Positions 22,886 through 34,814 of a stretch of DNA of 64,000 nucleotides are shown here, one piece after another (position 1 is the first letter of the stretch; every line of letters starts with the position of its first letter). Under the pieces are notes generated by a model. The model was not told the DNA's origin and did no database searches. It saw only the letters and a program-made list of their open reading frames with translations. Source of the DNA: Sambucus nigra (Eukaryota > Streptophyta > Magnoliopsida > Dipsacales > Adoxaceae); assembly GCA_949130495.1 (NCBI GenBank), contig OX422210.1, positions 635,318,585-635,382,584 of the forward strand, in the 5' to 3' direction. The position numbers were made by a program, and so were the translations under genes.

Positions 22886-23689
22886 ACTTAAAGTACTTTG
22901 AGTCGACTTAAAGTTTCAAGTCCACTTTTGAAATTCTAAAAGAGCTTTTTTTTTAAAACCAATTTAAGGCATATCATTTTAAGCAGTTTAAGTCAACTTA
23001 AACTCACTTGAAATTGACGTAAAGTTCCTGACTTGATGTATAGGTTATTTTGGGTTTGTTTTGGGTTTGGGAAAGGTTTGAGCAATTACAAGGTCATATA
23101 AGTTCATTTATATTATTACAATTATTCCCTAATCACTCAAAGATCTGGGAGGGTTTTTTGGAGTTTGATCACTTGTCTTTGACTGTATAGAATATATGAT
23201 CCTTCTTCAATTTATTATGATTATCATGAGCTTTGGTTGGTCATTTTCATGCATGTTTTAAGGGAATGAAGTTCACTGAGCCTTAATGGTGAGATGTTTG
23301 AGTGAGCTTCTCATGTTTGAGTGTGCATGAATCTTGTTCTTGTTTCTTAGGTTGTGAATATCTAGAAATGAACCCATGGCTTAAGTGTGTATGATAATAG
23401 AGACTTTGCTTTGTTTTTCTTCATTTGCTTCTTCTCATGCAAAGATTAATACTTGGTAGGCTATCTTACTATGCATGATTGTCAATCACGATATTTCTTT
23501 AGTGGGGAGATGTATTTTGATTGTTCTTGATAACTTGGTTGTTGCTTACATGATCACATGTATTTCTTGGTGGGATACCTTTTGATTGTTATTAATAACT
23601 TAGTTATTTATTTTATGATCACATGTATTACTTAATCATGTGTATCTTCTTTGGGTAAGACGTGTAGTGCTTGATCACAAGTATATTAC
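22886..23689. other. Right part of the unidentified insertion
   Basis: Non-coding. The word GATCACATGTAT recurs at about 23550 and 23620, with a near copy (GATCACAAGTAT) near 23674. It joins 15245-16334 if the Tat element is removed. The boundary to viral-like sequence is approximate. Confidence 0.3.
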
Positions 23690-24930
23690 TTGGGTGATGA
23701 TTCTCTTGAGGTTTTTGTTGCTTGATTGATACACTCCTGGAGATAGGTTTCATCGTGTCTTTGAGTGCATCTTTTCATCTTATGAACATTAGATATAAGA
23801 TAGTGAAGTGATGTCATATTATCAATTGGATTGTTGTTATACAAAATCTTTACACTTAAAAATACGTTTGTTTTCACACATAGTTCATAAATGTATGACG
23901 AGTACCCATATATATAGTTTTTTAAAAATTCTAAATTATGGATCTATATATTATTTAACTTTCTTTGTCATATTCTCATCTCCTTATCTTCATAATATTT
24001 ATTTTCTATGAATTCTTCTTCTACGATTTTTATAAACATATTTATCAATGACTCTAGAGTGGATTCATGCCTTAGAGTCTTCCGATGGATTTCTCCTAAA
24101 TTATTATATCAGTTTGTTACTAATCATGAAAATTTGGGCTCAATATAATGCATAAATATTTCCATACTTCAATTGTTATTATTTTGATTTACAATATGAA
24201 GCATTCCTTTTTTCCATTTTCTTAGTACTTCTCCTGAATTTGTATTGCAATCTATATTTAATGTGTTGCTTGTGTTACTAATTATATTAAAAAGGACTCC
24301 CTTAAAAAATACTTCTTTTCTTAGTACAAAATCTCCATTATTAGGTGTCGTCACATTTACTAAGTTTCTTATATATAAAAAATTATACCCTGAAGTTTTT
24401 TTTCTATAATCATAATCTCTCGTTGAATTCTTCGTTTGATCTACGCTAAATTTCTAAGGGTATTTTCACATCTCTGACTTGGTTCAGCTACATCTTTAAC
24501 TGGCAGAGCTACGAAGTCTATTTTGTTTCTTTATTATTCATTAAAATTACTTTATTCTAAATTTTCTAAATTTTTAGGAGCTGTGTGCTCCATTTCCTTA
24601 AGAGTTATTAATAGTAATTGTTTAAAAAAATATTCTTTTATTTCTAATCTAACATTATTTATTGGATTCATTTAAGTTTCATTCATTATTTCTAACTTTT
24701 CAACTATTTTTAATATTATTTCATGCTTAGTTTGAGGATTAGTTTCTTTCTAAATCATTTCTTCTAGTTATTATAAAGTGTAGTTATTAAAATTCATTTT
24801 CTTTTCTTTTGCAAGTAGAATAGATTTAAAAGGATATTTAGGTTCCCTCTTTAGAAGCGTAAGGGTAAAAATCAAAATGTTCCTGGTCTTCCACCCTAGT
24901 TATTAGTATTGTTTCTTTTCATTTTATACT
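23690..24930 (-). pseudogene. Putative pararetrovirus coat-protein core remnant
   Basis: The minus strand carries readable segments separated by stops: an N-terminal helical, charged stretch (about 24560-24800), KIDFVALPVKDVAEPSQR (about 24470-24520), an open 61-codon frame (24169-24354), then YNNLGEIHRKTLRHES (about 24065-24110) and QRKLNNI (about 23950). Composition and order fit a caulimovirid capsid core upstream of the zinc knuckle at 14941-14992, same strand. If so, one virus copy was split by the insertion between. The assignment is inferential. Confidence 0.42.
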
Positions 24931-26959
24931 ATTTCATGGATGTCTTACTTCGTTGACTACTTCTAACTGGTGACTCTCAAATTTTTATACAATATCTGGA
25001 ATAACCTTATTAAGGTATGTAGGGCACTCAGATCTACAATGGTGTGAATTATCTAAAGTGGCCTAGAGTTTTATGAAAAATAATGAATATCACAGTATGT
25101 ATGTGGTTTAATTGAGATCGGCCTATGTCCACGGGGAAAGAAGGGTATTATTTTACTATAAAAGATAGAGAGAGATGAATTGGAGCACTAGAAAAAGCTA
25201 GTTCGGAGTCCAAGTCACGGCTAAAAGGAGTGACAATTAATATATTTTCAACCACGACTGCGCTCCTTATGATGGAGGGCATATATATACATTTCCATAT
25301 CCCTATCTAATTGTTACAACTTAAAGGATTAGTCTCATTGTATTCTGCTTTCTCTTGGGTCTATCATTATCGCAAAAATTGAATTTACGCATGATTGTAA
25401 TGTTGAATAGGTGATTGGTAATTATCCTTATCTATTTGTTAAATTCTAGCTTTAATCGGCATCCATTGAGTTAGTGACCAATCTCATCTGGGGGGGACTT
25501 TTGGTCACTTTCTTCCATATTTCATATTGTGAGAGAAGTTGGTCTCATTTCCCTTCAATTTCCCCCATATTTAGGATGATTTATCTTTAGGTCAAGTCGG
25601 CTTAATTATGTTCATTGTAGCTTAACTTCTATATGTAATATTTGGATGAAGTTCCCCTAAGTTAACACGTGTCCTACGTCAAACAGGTGGTAGCGTAATC
25701 ATTGTAATATTTACATATATCCCTAAGCTTAGGGTTAAGTGCGTCATAATTGGCATTTCCCTTGGCCATCATTGCGTGTGGAGAGCGTGTCCTAGGGGAA
25801 GTAGGAGTGTGTTCGAGAAAGTCATCCCTTCACATCCCTTATAGTGGAGAATGGATTAAAGGGAGACAAAATTAACTTACCTCACTTTCCTTCTTCATTT
25901 TCTCAGGTACACTTCTCTGTTTCTAAATTCTACACTTTTTCTCACGAATCATATTTATAACTTTTAAAATCTTTAACTTTTTAGACTATTGTTTTCTTTT
26001 TTCTTTTGAAATTTTCAATGGATAAGAGAATAAGGAAATATCAAGTTTCCTCATAAGATGATTTTAGGAATTTTTGCCAAAAATATAACATCCTTGATCA
26101 TGTTAAAACCAAGTTCCTCGTTAAGAACATGTATGCCTTGATCTCAGACAGATTGCCATATAAATTGTGGCCGTAATAAAATGGGTGACCATTTCCCCTT
26201 TTATCCTTTACTGGTTGAAAGACTTCACCATTTTCGATTCACACACAAAAGTAAATGGAATCTTTTTACGCATAGTTATAAGGGTGGTAGTCATTAACCA
26301 AATTTGAGAGATGAATCTAGGGCTTGATGAAATAAGGCACTGTTATGACCTCCATTATAGTGTTGGGTCCAGCAACTGGCATTTCAAGTCTTAAGACAAA
26401 TCTCAAATTTTAGTTGAATGGTTTCCAAAGTCTAATAAGAATATGTATAGAGATGTGTTAGTTTTCTCAAGTCATCTTTCTTATAAAGGGAGGCTAACAT
26501 TCTACTTAGCTAGGAGTTGTCTATGGCATCAGATAAGAATTTTGCTATAATTATTGAATTGACTCCAACCGACTATTCAGCGGTCAGTGACTCAAAATCC
26601 CCACGTGCATTCCTATCATAAATGTGGATGCAATGGGTACTTAAGTGTGTGTGTGAGTGATTCATTATCCCACGTAATATTAAGTGACTCAAAATCCACT
26701 ACGTCGGTTGATCAGCATGACGACCTAAAAGAATACTTTGATCCTCTTTTTTCTTTAAATTGAGCCCAATCATCCATCTCAATTTATTATTAGGAAAAAG
26801 AAGATGTCAAATCTCACACGATAGTTAATCTAGATAATGGCGTCAATGATATGACTACCAAGCATCCTCCTCCTCCTCCTCTCGTTGATCTCTTGGATGC
26901 TAAGCATGATCTTATGAAGGATATGATGAATCACTCACACACACACGTAAACCCAAAAA
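24931..26959. other. Unassigned sequence
   Basis: No domain is recognised. GATCGGCCTATGTCCACGGGG (25117-25137) resembles dispersed plant repeat sequence. AGTGACTCAAAATCC occurs twice (about 26584 and 26684). A short frame from 26851 runs into the E1 internal region. Confidence 0.25.
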
Positions 26960-28292
26960 TTTCACCCCTCGTAACAAAACTCACATTTATGGGATTTCGT
27001 ATAAAAATTGTTCTCCCGCAACACATGAAGTGAAAAACCTTAAACATTCAACTTGGTCCCCCTTGGCCCGGAAATAAATAAGGATGTCACCAATGAATAT
27101 GATGATAAACTAACCTATATACATTCGAAACTCCAAGTTTATAAAATCCATGAACACGGAGAGGGCATTGGTATTCAAAAGACAGTCCTTGGTACATCCT
27201 CTTCACGTACACTTACTTGGTGGCACTCTGAACCCACACCAATTTTTGAGAAGATATCTAAAGTTGATCAAATAGGTCATCACTCATCGATAAAGGATAC
27301 TTGTTCTTCACTGTCACCTTATTTAACTCTAGATAGTCACCACCCATACATAGTGAATCATCTTGCCTTTCCATAAAAGGACTAGATCTCTACATCATGA
27401 TTACACTGATTGAACTCTTGTTATAAGAACTTCTTGACTATCTCTCTTAACTCATTCATTTCCATAAAATCCATTTGATACGGTGCCTTGGCAATTAGCA
27501 CCACACCGAAAGAAAATTAAATCCCAAAAATTTATCTATCGGGTCGTTGGCAGCCTTAGTACCTTTTCAAACACAACCAAAGGAATATCTAACAATCGAA
27601 TTCAAATTTAGTGAAACAGTGGTCACCTTTGACATATTTTCGTCAATAAAATTTTAGGTGCGTAACGGTGCCACTCTCTGGCCTAAGCATATACACAATA
27701 TACTTCTCCTAACCCGATATTGTGAGAAGGATAATTTGATCCCTACCATATATATGACCCTATACTTCACATATTCATCTATGCTCAAAATGACATCTTA
27801 AAGGTGGTGTCTAAACATAATAAATCAACCTTAAAACACAATATACCAATATAAATCTCCTTATCATTTCAAATCTTGAAAGTACGGGTAGATATGTCTA
27901 ATGGATTATCTATCAATAAAGGCCCATCACATATTCTAGGAAGCAATACTAATAATCCACATAAAATAAAATCAGACAAACGAGTGTGTGGCTTCGGTGT
28001 CCAACAAATCTCTATCTAAAGTGACAGAACAAAAATCCTATTGCACACCTCTGGGACATGTCCCTGAAACTGTCCATAATAGACACGCTCCTGGCCTGGA
28101 TGGCCCTAATATTGTTTTCCCTGAATTTCAACATTGGGGCAAACCCAAAATTTCCTATTAATAAATGTCAAAAAATTAAAATGGTCTTGCTATTGAGAAT
28201 GAAACACGTATGAGAGTATAAAGAGAAGCACGTATCAAAGAACGTTGCGCAGAAGCCTAAGATAACCTATAATCCTTTAGGCCTAAGACCAT
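26960..28292 (-). pseudogene. E1b: truncated Ty3 internal region with RT remnant
   Basis: It is homologous to 57387-58772 on the same strand. Minus-strand RT pieces include the segment around FIGDILIY (about 27079-27100), in which the first Asp of the catalytic pair is Gly, and a connection segment, FYTKSHKCEF-like, near 26975-27020. About 47 bases present in the other copy near 57600-57650 are missing. It stops inside RT at about 26960, so RNase H and integrase are gone. Gag and most of the protease are absent, since RT begins only about 0.7 kb from the primer site. Confidence 0.65.
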
Positions 28293-28304
28293 GCTCTGAT
28301 ACCA
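28293..28304 (-). promoter_or_regulatory. Primer-binding site of E1b (initiator Met tRNA)
   Basis: The minus strand TGGTATCAGAGC lies two bases from the LTR end. Confidence 0.85.
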
Positions 28305-28306
28305 AC

Positions 28307-30698
28307 TATAATACCCCATGTAATTTAACACTTAGGCTGATCAAGTCTAAATATAAAATCATATGGGATAATAAAATAAAATAATATCATTCTCCGTATT
28401 AAGAGATCAAATGAAACAATAGACAATAATTTGGAAGCGATGAGAAATTCCTCAAACATAACTCATAATGTCCACGATCCAAAATTATAAATAATGTTGT
28501 CTCAATAATAATACATAAATACAACCCCCAAAGAGTCTATGAATATTACAAGCCATTTATGTCTCAACATACAACTAGACATCTAAAAATAAGCTAGACT
28601 AAAAGATATTGACAACATGAGGAGATTGAAAACTCAAATGTCTCTAGAGCTGATACCCTGAGAGAAGTATATCACGCACTGACTAGATTAAAAGGCAATC
28701 CATGTGTGAGGTCCAGCCCTAGCACCTGGTTTCTATGAAAGGGGGTCAAAACCCTAGCAAGTAACTTAACTACGCAACTCAAAGTAGTTATATGAACAGA
28801 TGATAAAGCCAGAGGTTAATAATTTAATGAACGACCCAATCCATAAACATAGTCTCATAATATATTAGAATTTTCTCATTTCATATACTTAATCAATCAT
28901 TATCATTAACTAATCAATAAGTAACCAACATGCACAATAATTCATTAACATGTAACCGACATGCGCCCCTTCCTCTCGGCCATCTCAAATACATGCGGTA
29001 TGCTAAGTTTAAGTAATCACATGCGTTAATCTCAATTACTTTCATTAATAAAATATGCTCAGAATTAATTACCACATAATCGACATGCGCCTCATCTCGT
29101 CTATCTCATAAAAATGTGGTACGCCAAATTCAAATAATCACATTTCACGCCCTGGTGCCATCTGGTATTTGCATGGCTGCCACCTGCTATTCGCATGGCT
29201 GGGAATTAACGTATCATAATAAACCATAAACATTATGTTTTACGCCCTGACGACACCTGGTAATCGCATGGACAGGAAATAGCATATCATAATATTGGGA
29301 TGTCCCTCTACGGTACTCACCCATTCATTTCCATTTAACATGTTCAATTAATATTGACATTTTAACGCTTAACTATTCACTCCGAGGAAAACTACTCCAT
29401 CCTCAATTATCCCAGTTACCCCTACTCAGCTCTACTAATTAGGATTCATTATCTATATGTTAAACGATTTTATAGAGAGCTAAAGGACAAACATCATGCA
29501 AGTGATTCTTCATAATGCAAAGCGTAAAGTTGAAAGTTTATATTTTTTATGATTTAAGTCATCACGACAACCCGTCTCTTAACTTCGTTCATGGGATGTC
29601 TCGTCAAAGTGAAATCCAAACAAGGAACCCTCCTGATACACTAACGTTTAGATAAAGTAGTTGCTAAGATAAATTGTTTAAGGTTTATAATGCGAGAACA
29701 AGACATTTAAGTCGCCACGACAACTCGTCTCTAAACTCCATGCGTGGGACGTCTCATCGAAGTGAAATCCAAATAAGGAACCCTCCTGATACACTTTCGT
29801 TTAGATAAAGTAGTTGCTGGGGCAAATCTTTTAATGTCTATTGAACAAGAGTAGGGCAAGAATTTAAATGTCTACGCGTGAAATCTCTGAATTTATCCAC
29901 ACTACTATTCAACAATCAAACCAATCACAATAATTTCTCGTATTCCTTCTAACATCTACATAACATAACGCACTTCATCAATAGCATGGTTTCAAATATC
30001 GGTTCATATCCCATTCTTATGTAAAAGGGACACATAATTATATTTTTACGTGAGTATGTTAAATTATAAGGGGGCCATTAATGTATATCAATTGTCCTAA
30101 GTCATTTACAATATTCTCGTATTGGTTATTATGACATGAGTAAGCTTCTCATAACAAATCTCATCAATTTGGAACATACATATAAAAATTAGTACTCCAA
30201 AAGCGTAAGGTATAACCCTACTGAGCAATTAAACTTTCCAAATATTTTAACTCTAAAATTATTTTGCAACGTCTATTCTCGTATCCCATATTATCTATAT
30301 TTACAAACGGGGTCAAAGTCCAAAAATCATTATTTATATGTGTTGGGGCCACTAATTAATTTCCGTAAACTAATAGGCTCGACACAAATTAGGATTGCAC
30401 ACTTTTCTAAGGGTCATTAATTAATTTTTTCACTAAAATTTAGTTTAGGTGAATTTAGCAAATGCACACATAAAAGGAGAGGAGTAGAAAGATACTTGCC
30501 TCACATAGTGTCTCAAAATTTCTTTTCTGAGTTGACGATAAAAATCCCTTTCGAAACCTCCTTGAAATTTATCTCTAAGTTTTCTTAAAAGGAAGTAACA
30601 AAAAAATATATAGGATCTCAGTTCATTAAATGATAAGAGCCTAATGAATTTGAATAAAAACAACAAGTAACCAAATCTCTCCCTTATTACCTGTTATG
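28307..30698 (-). repeat. Shared E1 LTR, part 1
   Basis: With 44052-44905 this makes an LTR of about 3.2 kb interrupted by E4. Its left end (TATAATACCCC, plus view; G-to-A versus the TGTAATACCCC of the other copy) abuts a primer site, and its right end (GGGGTATTACA at 44905) abuts a polypurine tract, so it is the 3' LTR of one element and the 5' LTR of the next. Inside are tandem blocks: GACATGCGCC..ATGCGGTA-type units (28960-29150), TCGCATGGCTG-type units (29160-29280) and two 153-bp-spaced hairpin motifs (29588-29798). Confidence 0.85.
29588..29798 (-). repeat. Hairpin motif, two copies 153 bp apart (E1 LTR)
   Basis: Cores at 29611 and 29764 (GAAATCCAAA, plus view) share the context GGGA(T/C)GTCTC before and AAGGAACCCTCCTGATACACT after. 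The second keeps 5 of 6 stem pairs around TTCG; the first keeps only the outer four. Confidence 0.8.
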
Positions 30699-31167
30699 TG
30701 TAAGGAAATTATTAAATTAACTTTTGGTTTATTTCCTTCCCCGAAATGTGGTCTTTATTAATACATTTTTAGTAAAGAACATATGTTATATCTCGTATAA
30801 ATTATTCGTATTCCACATGAAATAAAGAATAAAAATGAGTTAAAATTCCACTTAATCTCTACCTTAATGGACAGTTTAGAGTAATTGACCTTTGGAATTA
30901 TGGCCCTCGCTCCACCTATAAATAGATGCCTTTCCTCCATCAAAAGTGCATCCAAGACATCCCAATTAAAACACATACCTAAAGGTTTGTAGGCAAGGAG
31001 AGAGAAGCTGAATTCTCCCTTAAAGTATCGTTAAGGTGATCACATCGACCACACTCGACAACGACGTTCAACAGTAAGACTGAATTCATAGCGTCGAAAG
31101 GAGGTACTTAAAATTTGTATCATATTGTTCAAAGATCTTGGGAATCATGTATAAAATATTACTTACA
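30699..31167 (+). repeat. 5' LTR of E4
   Basis: 469 bp, TGTAAGG to TTACA, with a TATA-like CTATAAATAGATGCC near 30917. It aligns to 43562-44046 with scattered substitutions and an indel near the 3' end. Confidence 0.9.
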
Positions 31168-31169
31168 CG

Positions 31170-31181
31170 TGGTATCAGAGC
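31170..31181 (+). promoter_or_regulatory. Primer-binding site of E4 (initiator Met tRNA)
   Basis: TGGTATCAGAGC, two bases after the LTR end. Confidence 0.9.
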
Positions 31182-31637
31182 TGATGTTAAGAACATATGA
31201 TTTTTCATTAAAATAGATAATGATGTTGCTGTCGAAATATGAAAGGTCAAAACTTGATCGAAATTTTTCGAAACTGACATGGTCAACTGGAAACGTCGAA
31301 ATAAACAAAACCCATTATTACAACTGGCCCCACCCCAGTTTTGCATTTTGACATCGTTTAGACCTTCAAAAATACGTTTTTACCATTTTTGTAATAATGT
31401 CAATGCTTATAACTCTCGTTTAAAATTTGATTTTACAATTTCGCAAATTGGAGAGTGATCCTCAAAATATTATTTATGTTATTGTAATGATAACTAAAAA
31501 AATTCAATTTTTGGGAAAAATAAATTATTTTTCCATCTTTCATGGTATAAATCACTACATATATATATTGAAAATTACGGCTTGGCCACTTGCTGGAAAT
31601 TATGACTATTAGTATTCATGGCTCTTAGAATTCTTAT
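31182..31637 (+). other. E4 leader, left of E2
   Basis: No gag domain is recognised. The last 45 bases already belong to the TTAGAATTC-type minisatellite that resumes at 41267. Confidence 0.45.
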
Positions 31638-32378
31638 TCATGTGTGACAACCCGCCTACTAAAATAATAGGTGGCCAGCCCAATACTCCAATAATTACAG
31701 GAATCATAGATGGTCCATTCTTAGCATCACTGTCGATTAAAATAATAGTAAGAGATAACCACCAATCATTTTAGAAAACGGATTGTCATATACAAAAATT
31801 TTAAAAGTAAAAGAGAAACACTTATACAATCCCATTTGTAAAAACGGTGGGTATCAAAATCGATGAATAAAGTATGACAATACAATAAATAATCACCGAA
31901 TAAGCTGTCGGTGCACAGACCAATACAATAATATATTAAGTATTACAATTCAATATTTACAATATAATGAATGAGTGCTAAACCTTGGGCAAACACGCCC
32001 GAATAAATATACTAAACATAACTAGAGTACAATAGAGGGAAGCGTCTACAACAAGTATCCTACAACATCCGCAATATGCCGTAGCTCCATGACAACTGGA
32101 AATGGAAATGTAGACACGGGTGTCCATGCGGAAGAGCACCTGTAACGGCAAAGAATATGCAGAAACAAGGAAATATAGAAACCGGTCAGGGCCGGGTTTG
32201 ATATGATTACCATGTGACTAAAATGCATGGCAGGTAAGTGCGAAATTCTCTCGCAGATAACAATAATATTCCTCACCTCTCAATCTACCAGCAACCTAAC
32301 GCAATATCGTGAGATGTTCTAGTTAACCCTAAGTACTAAGGGCTAACTTTTCCCCATTCTCAACACTATGCCCTATTC

Positions 32379-32438
32379 GTGCGTGGGGTGTCTCGCAAAG
32401 CGAAATCCAAACAAGGAACCCCCCCGATACACTACTAC
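32379..32438 (-). repeat. Hairpin motif (E2 3' LTR)
   Basis: The sense-strand stem TTTCGC/GCGAGA is closed by a TTT loop; the flanks match the other copies. Confidence 0.8.
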
Positions 32439-32791
32439 TTAGGCAAGGTTGATCGTCGAGATCCATTAGACCCTAAGCACAAAAATAAGAAATAAATAAA
32501 TGTGTGTGAATAAGTGTGGGAGGTCACAACTACAGCTAATCAAGAAATAAAACATAAACCCATCCATCATCTAACGGCACAATTCCTAATTCTATCTTTA
32601 GGAATATACATATAAATGGTACAACACTTTATCAAGTGTTTACCAAATTAATTTCATCTTACACTAATTCATTTCATGAATTTGTTCCTTATCAGGAAAT
32701 ATAATCATACTTTTTATGCTCTAGAGGCATTTATCTCAATTGTTCACTTTGTAAAAATATCTTCCTTATCAGGAATATAATCATCATCATA

Positions 32792-32872
32792 GGCTCTTTA
32801 TGGCCTTGCATCGTGCTCTTTATGGCACTTTCATTATGCTCTATATGGCATTTTACTGTGCTCTTTATGGCA
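32792..32872 (-). repeat. 22-bp TGCTCTTTATGGCA array (4 units)
   Basis: Units start 22, 23 and 22 bp apart in plus view. The same array is at 39287-39368 and, in the other orientation, at 61151-61238. Confidence 0.85.
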
Positions 32873-33705
32873 CCCATCAAATATCAAGTCCAACTTGATT
32901 TAGAATAGTTATATTCATATATATATATAACGATTCTAAGACCGCCCGTCCGGGTTTCCCCACTGTGCGCGCCCCTAAATGGCTATCATCTTCCAGGGCC
33001 TCCAAGACAACCGGGGATCCTATCGAAACGTCGGGAAGCGACCATGTGCCTGCGGGACAGTCAAGACCACACCCGGAATCTCCTAACCAGCGCAGAAAAT
33101 ATAAACAAACACTCACATGGCCTAGGGACTATATCCACCCTGCATCATTAGCCAGGGGGCTTCACCACAACGTGCGCGACTTCCCTTATGATAGCGATTT
33201 AGAGAGGTGTGTATCCATAAATTATCATTTATGAAAAACATTACTTTTTCCATTTTTGAAAACTCATATTTTATATTTCCAAAAATCATTCACTTAGCCA
33301 TTAAGCACCAAGTTTTAGAAGGTGCGTTATTTTCTTATTAAGTCATATTTTATTAATGACCTAAGACCCCAAAGTGCCATTAACCTCAAAATAGCCTCGA
33401 ATAGTTTATATAATTCATAAACCCTCAAAGTGAGCCTCCATAATGGAGTGTCTCCCAAAAGCTCAACATAATATTTTAACTTCCCATTTCATCTCTAGGT
33501 TAATTTCCTAAATCATTTGGAATCAACCTACGCAACTTATCCCTCGGGTAAGCCTAAATATCCCCATTAAATCCTAGGGCATTAGTCTATCCAAAACCAC
33601 CCTCTAGAACTCTTAATTACTTCCCAAAGGAAGGTTCCTAACCTTGGACCTAAAAGAAAAAGGGCTAAAAATCAAAATAAGAAAATCTCACAAAAACAGG
33701 GGAAC

Positions 33706-33905
33706 CGAATCGATTCGCCCCTTGGGCCGAATCGATTCGCCCTTGCGAATCGATTCGCTAGACAGCCGAATCGATTCGGTGAGCAAAAACTGACCTTCTG
33801 CAATTGCCGAATCGATTCGCTTTAAATCCGAATCGATTCGGTCTGCAAGACCTGTATCCCTCTCCTTATCCGAATCGATTCGCCCATAGGGCCGAATCGA
33901 TTCGG
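33706..33905 (-). repeat. CGAATCGATTCG palindrome array, 8 copies
   Basis: Starts at 33706, 33728, 33746, 33767, 33808, 33829, 33871 and 33893: spacings 22, 18, 21, 41, 21, 42, 22. All eight 12-mers are intact. Confidence 0.95.
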
Positions 33906-34239
33906 TCCTGGGATTTTGCCCAGTTTGGGCGACGGGTTACATAAACCCTAAAATCCCAAAACTTCCATTCTTTGCTTTTACCCAACATCAACAACATCTA
34001 ATTCTACCAAATCATTCCTACACCATTTACAACTAATAATATATCCTCAAATCAAATTTAAAACTAAGATTTAAGGGTTTAATCATCAAAATCAACAAAT
34101 ATCCATTTATGGGTTAAATCTCCCAAAACCTAACTATACATGCAATTTATCACATTAAATCAATATCTAGCAAGTAAGAAACTTGCCTCGAGGTTCGTAG
34201 TCTCTGAACACCTCCGGTAGCGACGGATTCCGGCCCAAC

Positions 34240-34290
34240 TCTTCCATCTCTCTCTTTCTCTCTACTTTCTCTTCTCTCTCTCTCTCTCCT
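34240..34290. repeat. CT-rich microsatellite in E2 LTR
   Basis: CTCT/TTCTCT run; the same run is at about 40719-40769 in the other LTR and a purine equivalent is near 59806-59850 in the solo LTR. Confidence 0.85.
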
Positions 34291-34794
34291 TTGGCTTCTC
34301 TCACACAAATGAAGAAAAAGAAAGGGGGTGGGGGATTTATAAGGGTCAAAATATAAACCCCCACTCCTAATTGCTAATACACCACTAAAATGACTCGTAA
34401 CCACTTAATTGAGTCATAACCCCCTTAAATGCCTAAATCTCAAAAATTACAACTGGGCACTTATTTCGACTATCTCGACTATTCTAAAAACTACCGCACC
34501 CCCTATTTTGGCATTCGGGAAAGTGTGAACTATTTTTACGTTCCAATTCCGTTTTTAATTCATTAATTATACCCGATTTAAATATAGGTCATAACCGTCG
34601 TTTTACATATAACGATGCAAAATACACAATATAACACTATTTACCTTCTCATAACGGTAAATAGTTAGAACATAGTAAATATTATCCCTAAGTCTCACGG
34701 GAAATAATATTTACTCCAACATTCCCTATTTTATAAAATTAGCCCATAAGGCAAAATAGTATAAAATAGTCGCTTGAAAACCTGGGTTGTTACA

Positions 34795-34814
34795 TACTCC
34801 CCCCCTTAAAGGGG
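34795..34814 (-). promoter_or_regulatory. Polypurine tract of E2
   Basis: The plus strand TACTCCCCCCCTTAAAGGGG gives a minus-strand AAGGGGGGGAGTA next to the LTR start. Confidence 0.88.

Larger units (their letters stand above)
31643..34794 (-). repeat. 3' LTR of E2
   Basis: TGTGACAACCC to GGGTTGTTACA (plus view). Within it: a hairpin motif (32379-32438), a 22-bp TGCTCTTTATGGCA array (32792-32872), a GC-rich CpG block (32935-33190), eight CGAATCGATTCG palindromes (33706-33905) and a CT tract (34240-34290). Plus and minus frames of 79-89 codons in the GC block have no domain and are not called genes. Confidence 0.93.

Noticed and set aside
28290..28306. GCTCTGATACCA words as possible tRNA-Met genes
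   Set aside because: Only the 12-base primer complement is present next to LTRs; there is no tRNA body.
32965..33234. 89-codon plus frame and overlapping 79-codon minus frame in the E2 LTR, repeated at 39372-39729
   Set aside because: Both strands are open because the block is GC-rich. The conservation is that of near-identical LTRs, there is no domain, and the solo LTR version is disrupted.
33706..33905. CRISPR-like array
   Set aside because: The repeat is a 12-bp palindrome with 6-30 bp variable gaps in a plant LTR; there are no cas genes or leader.
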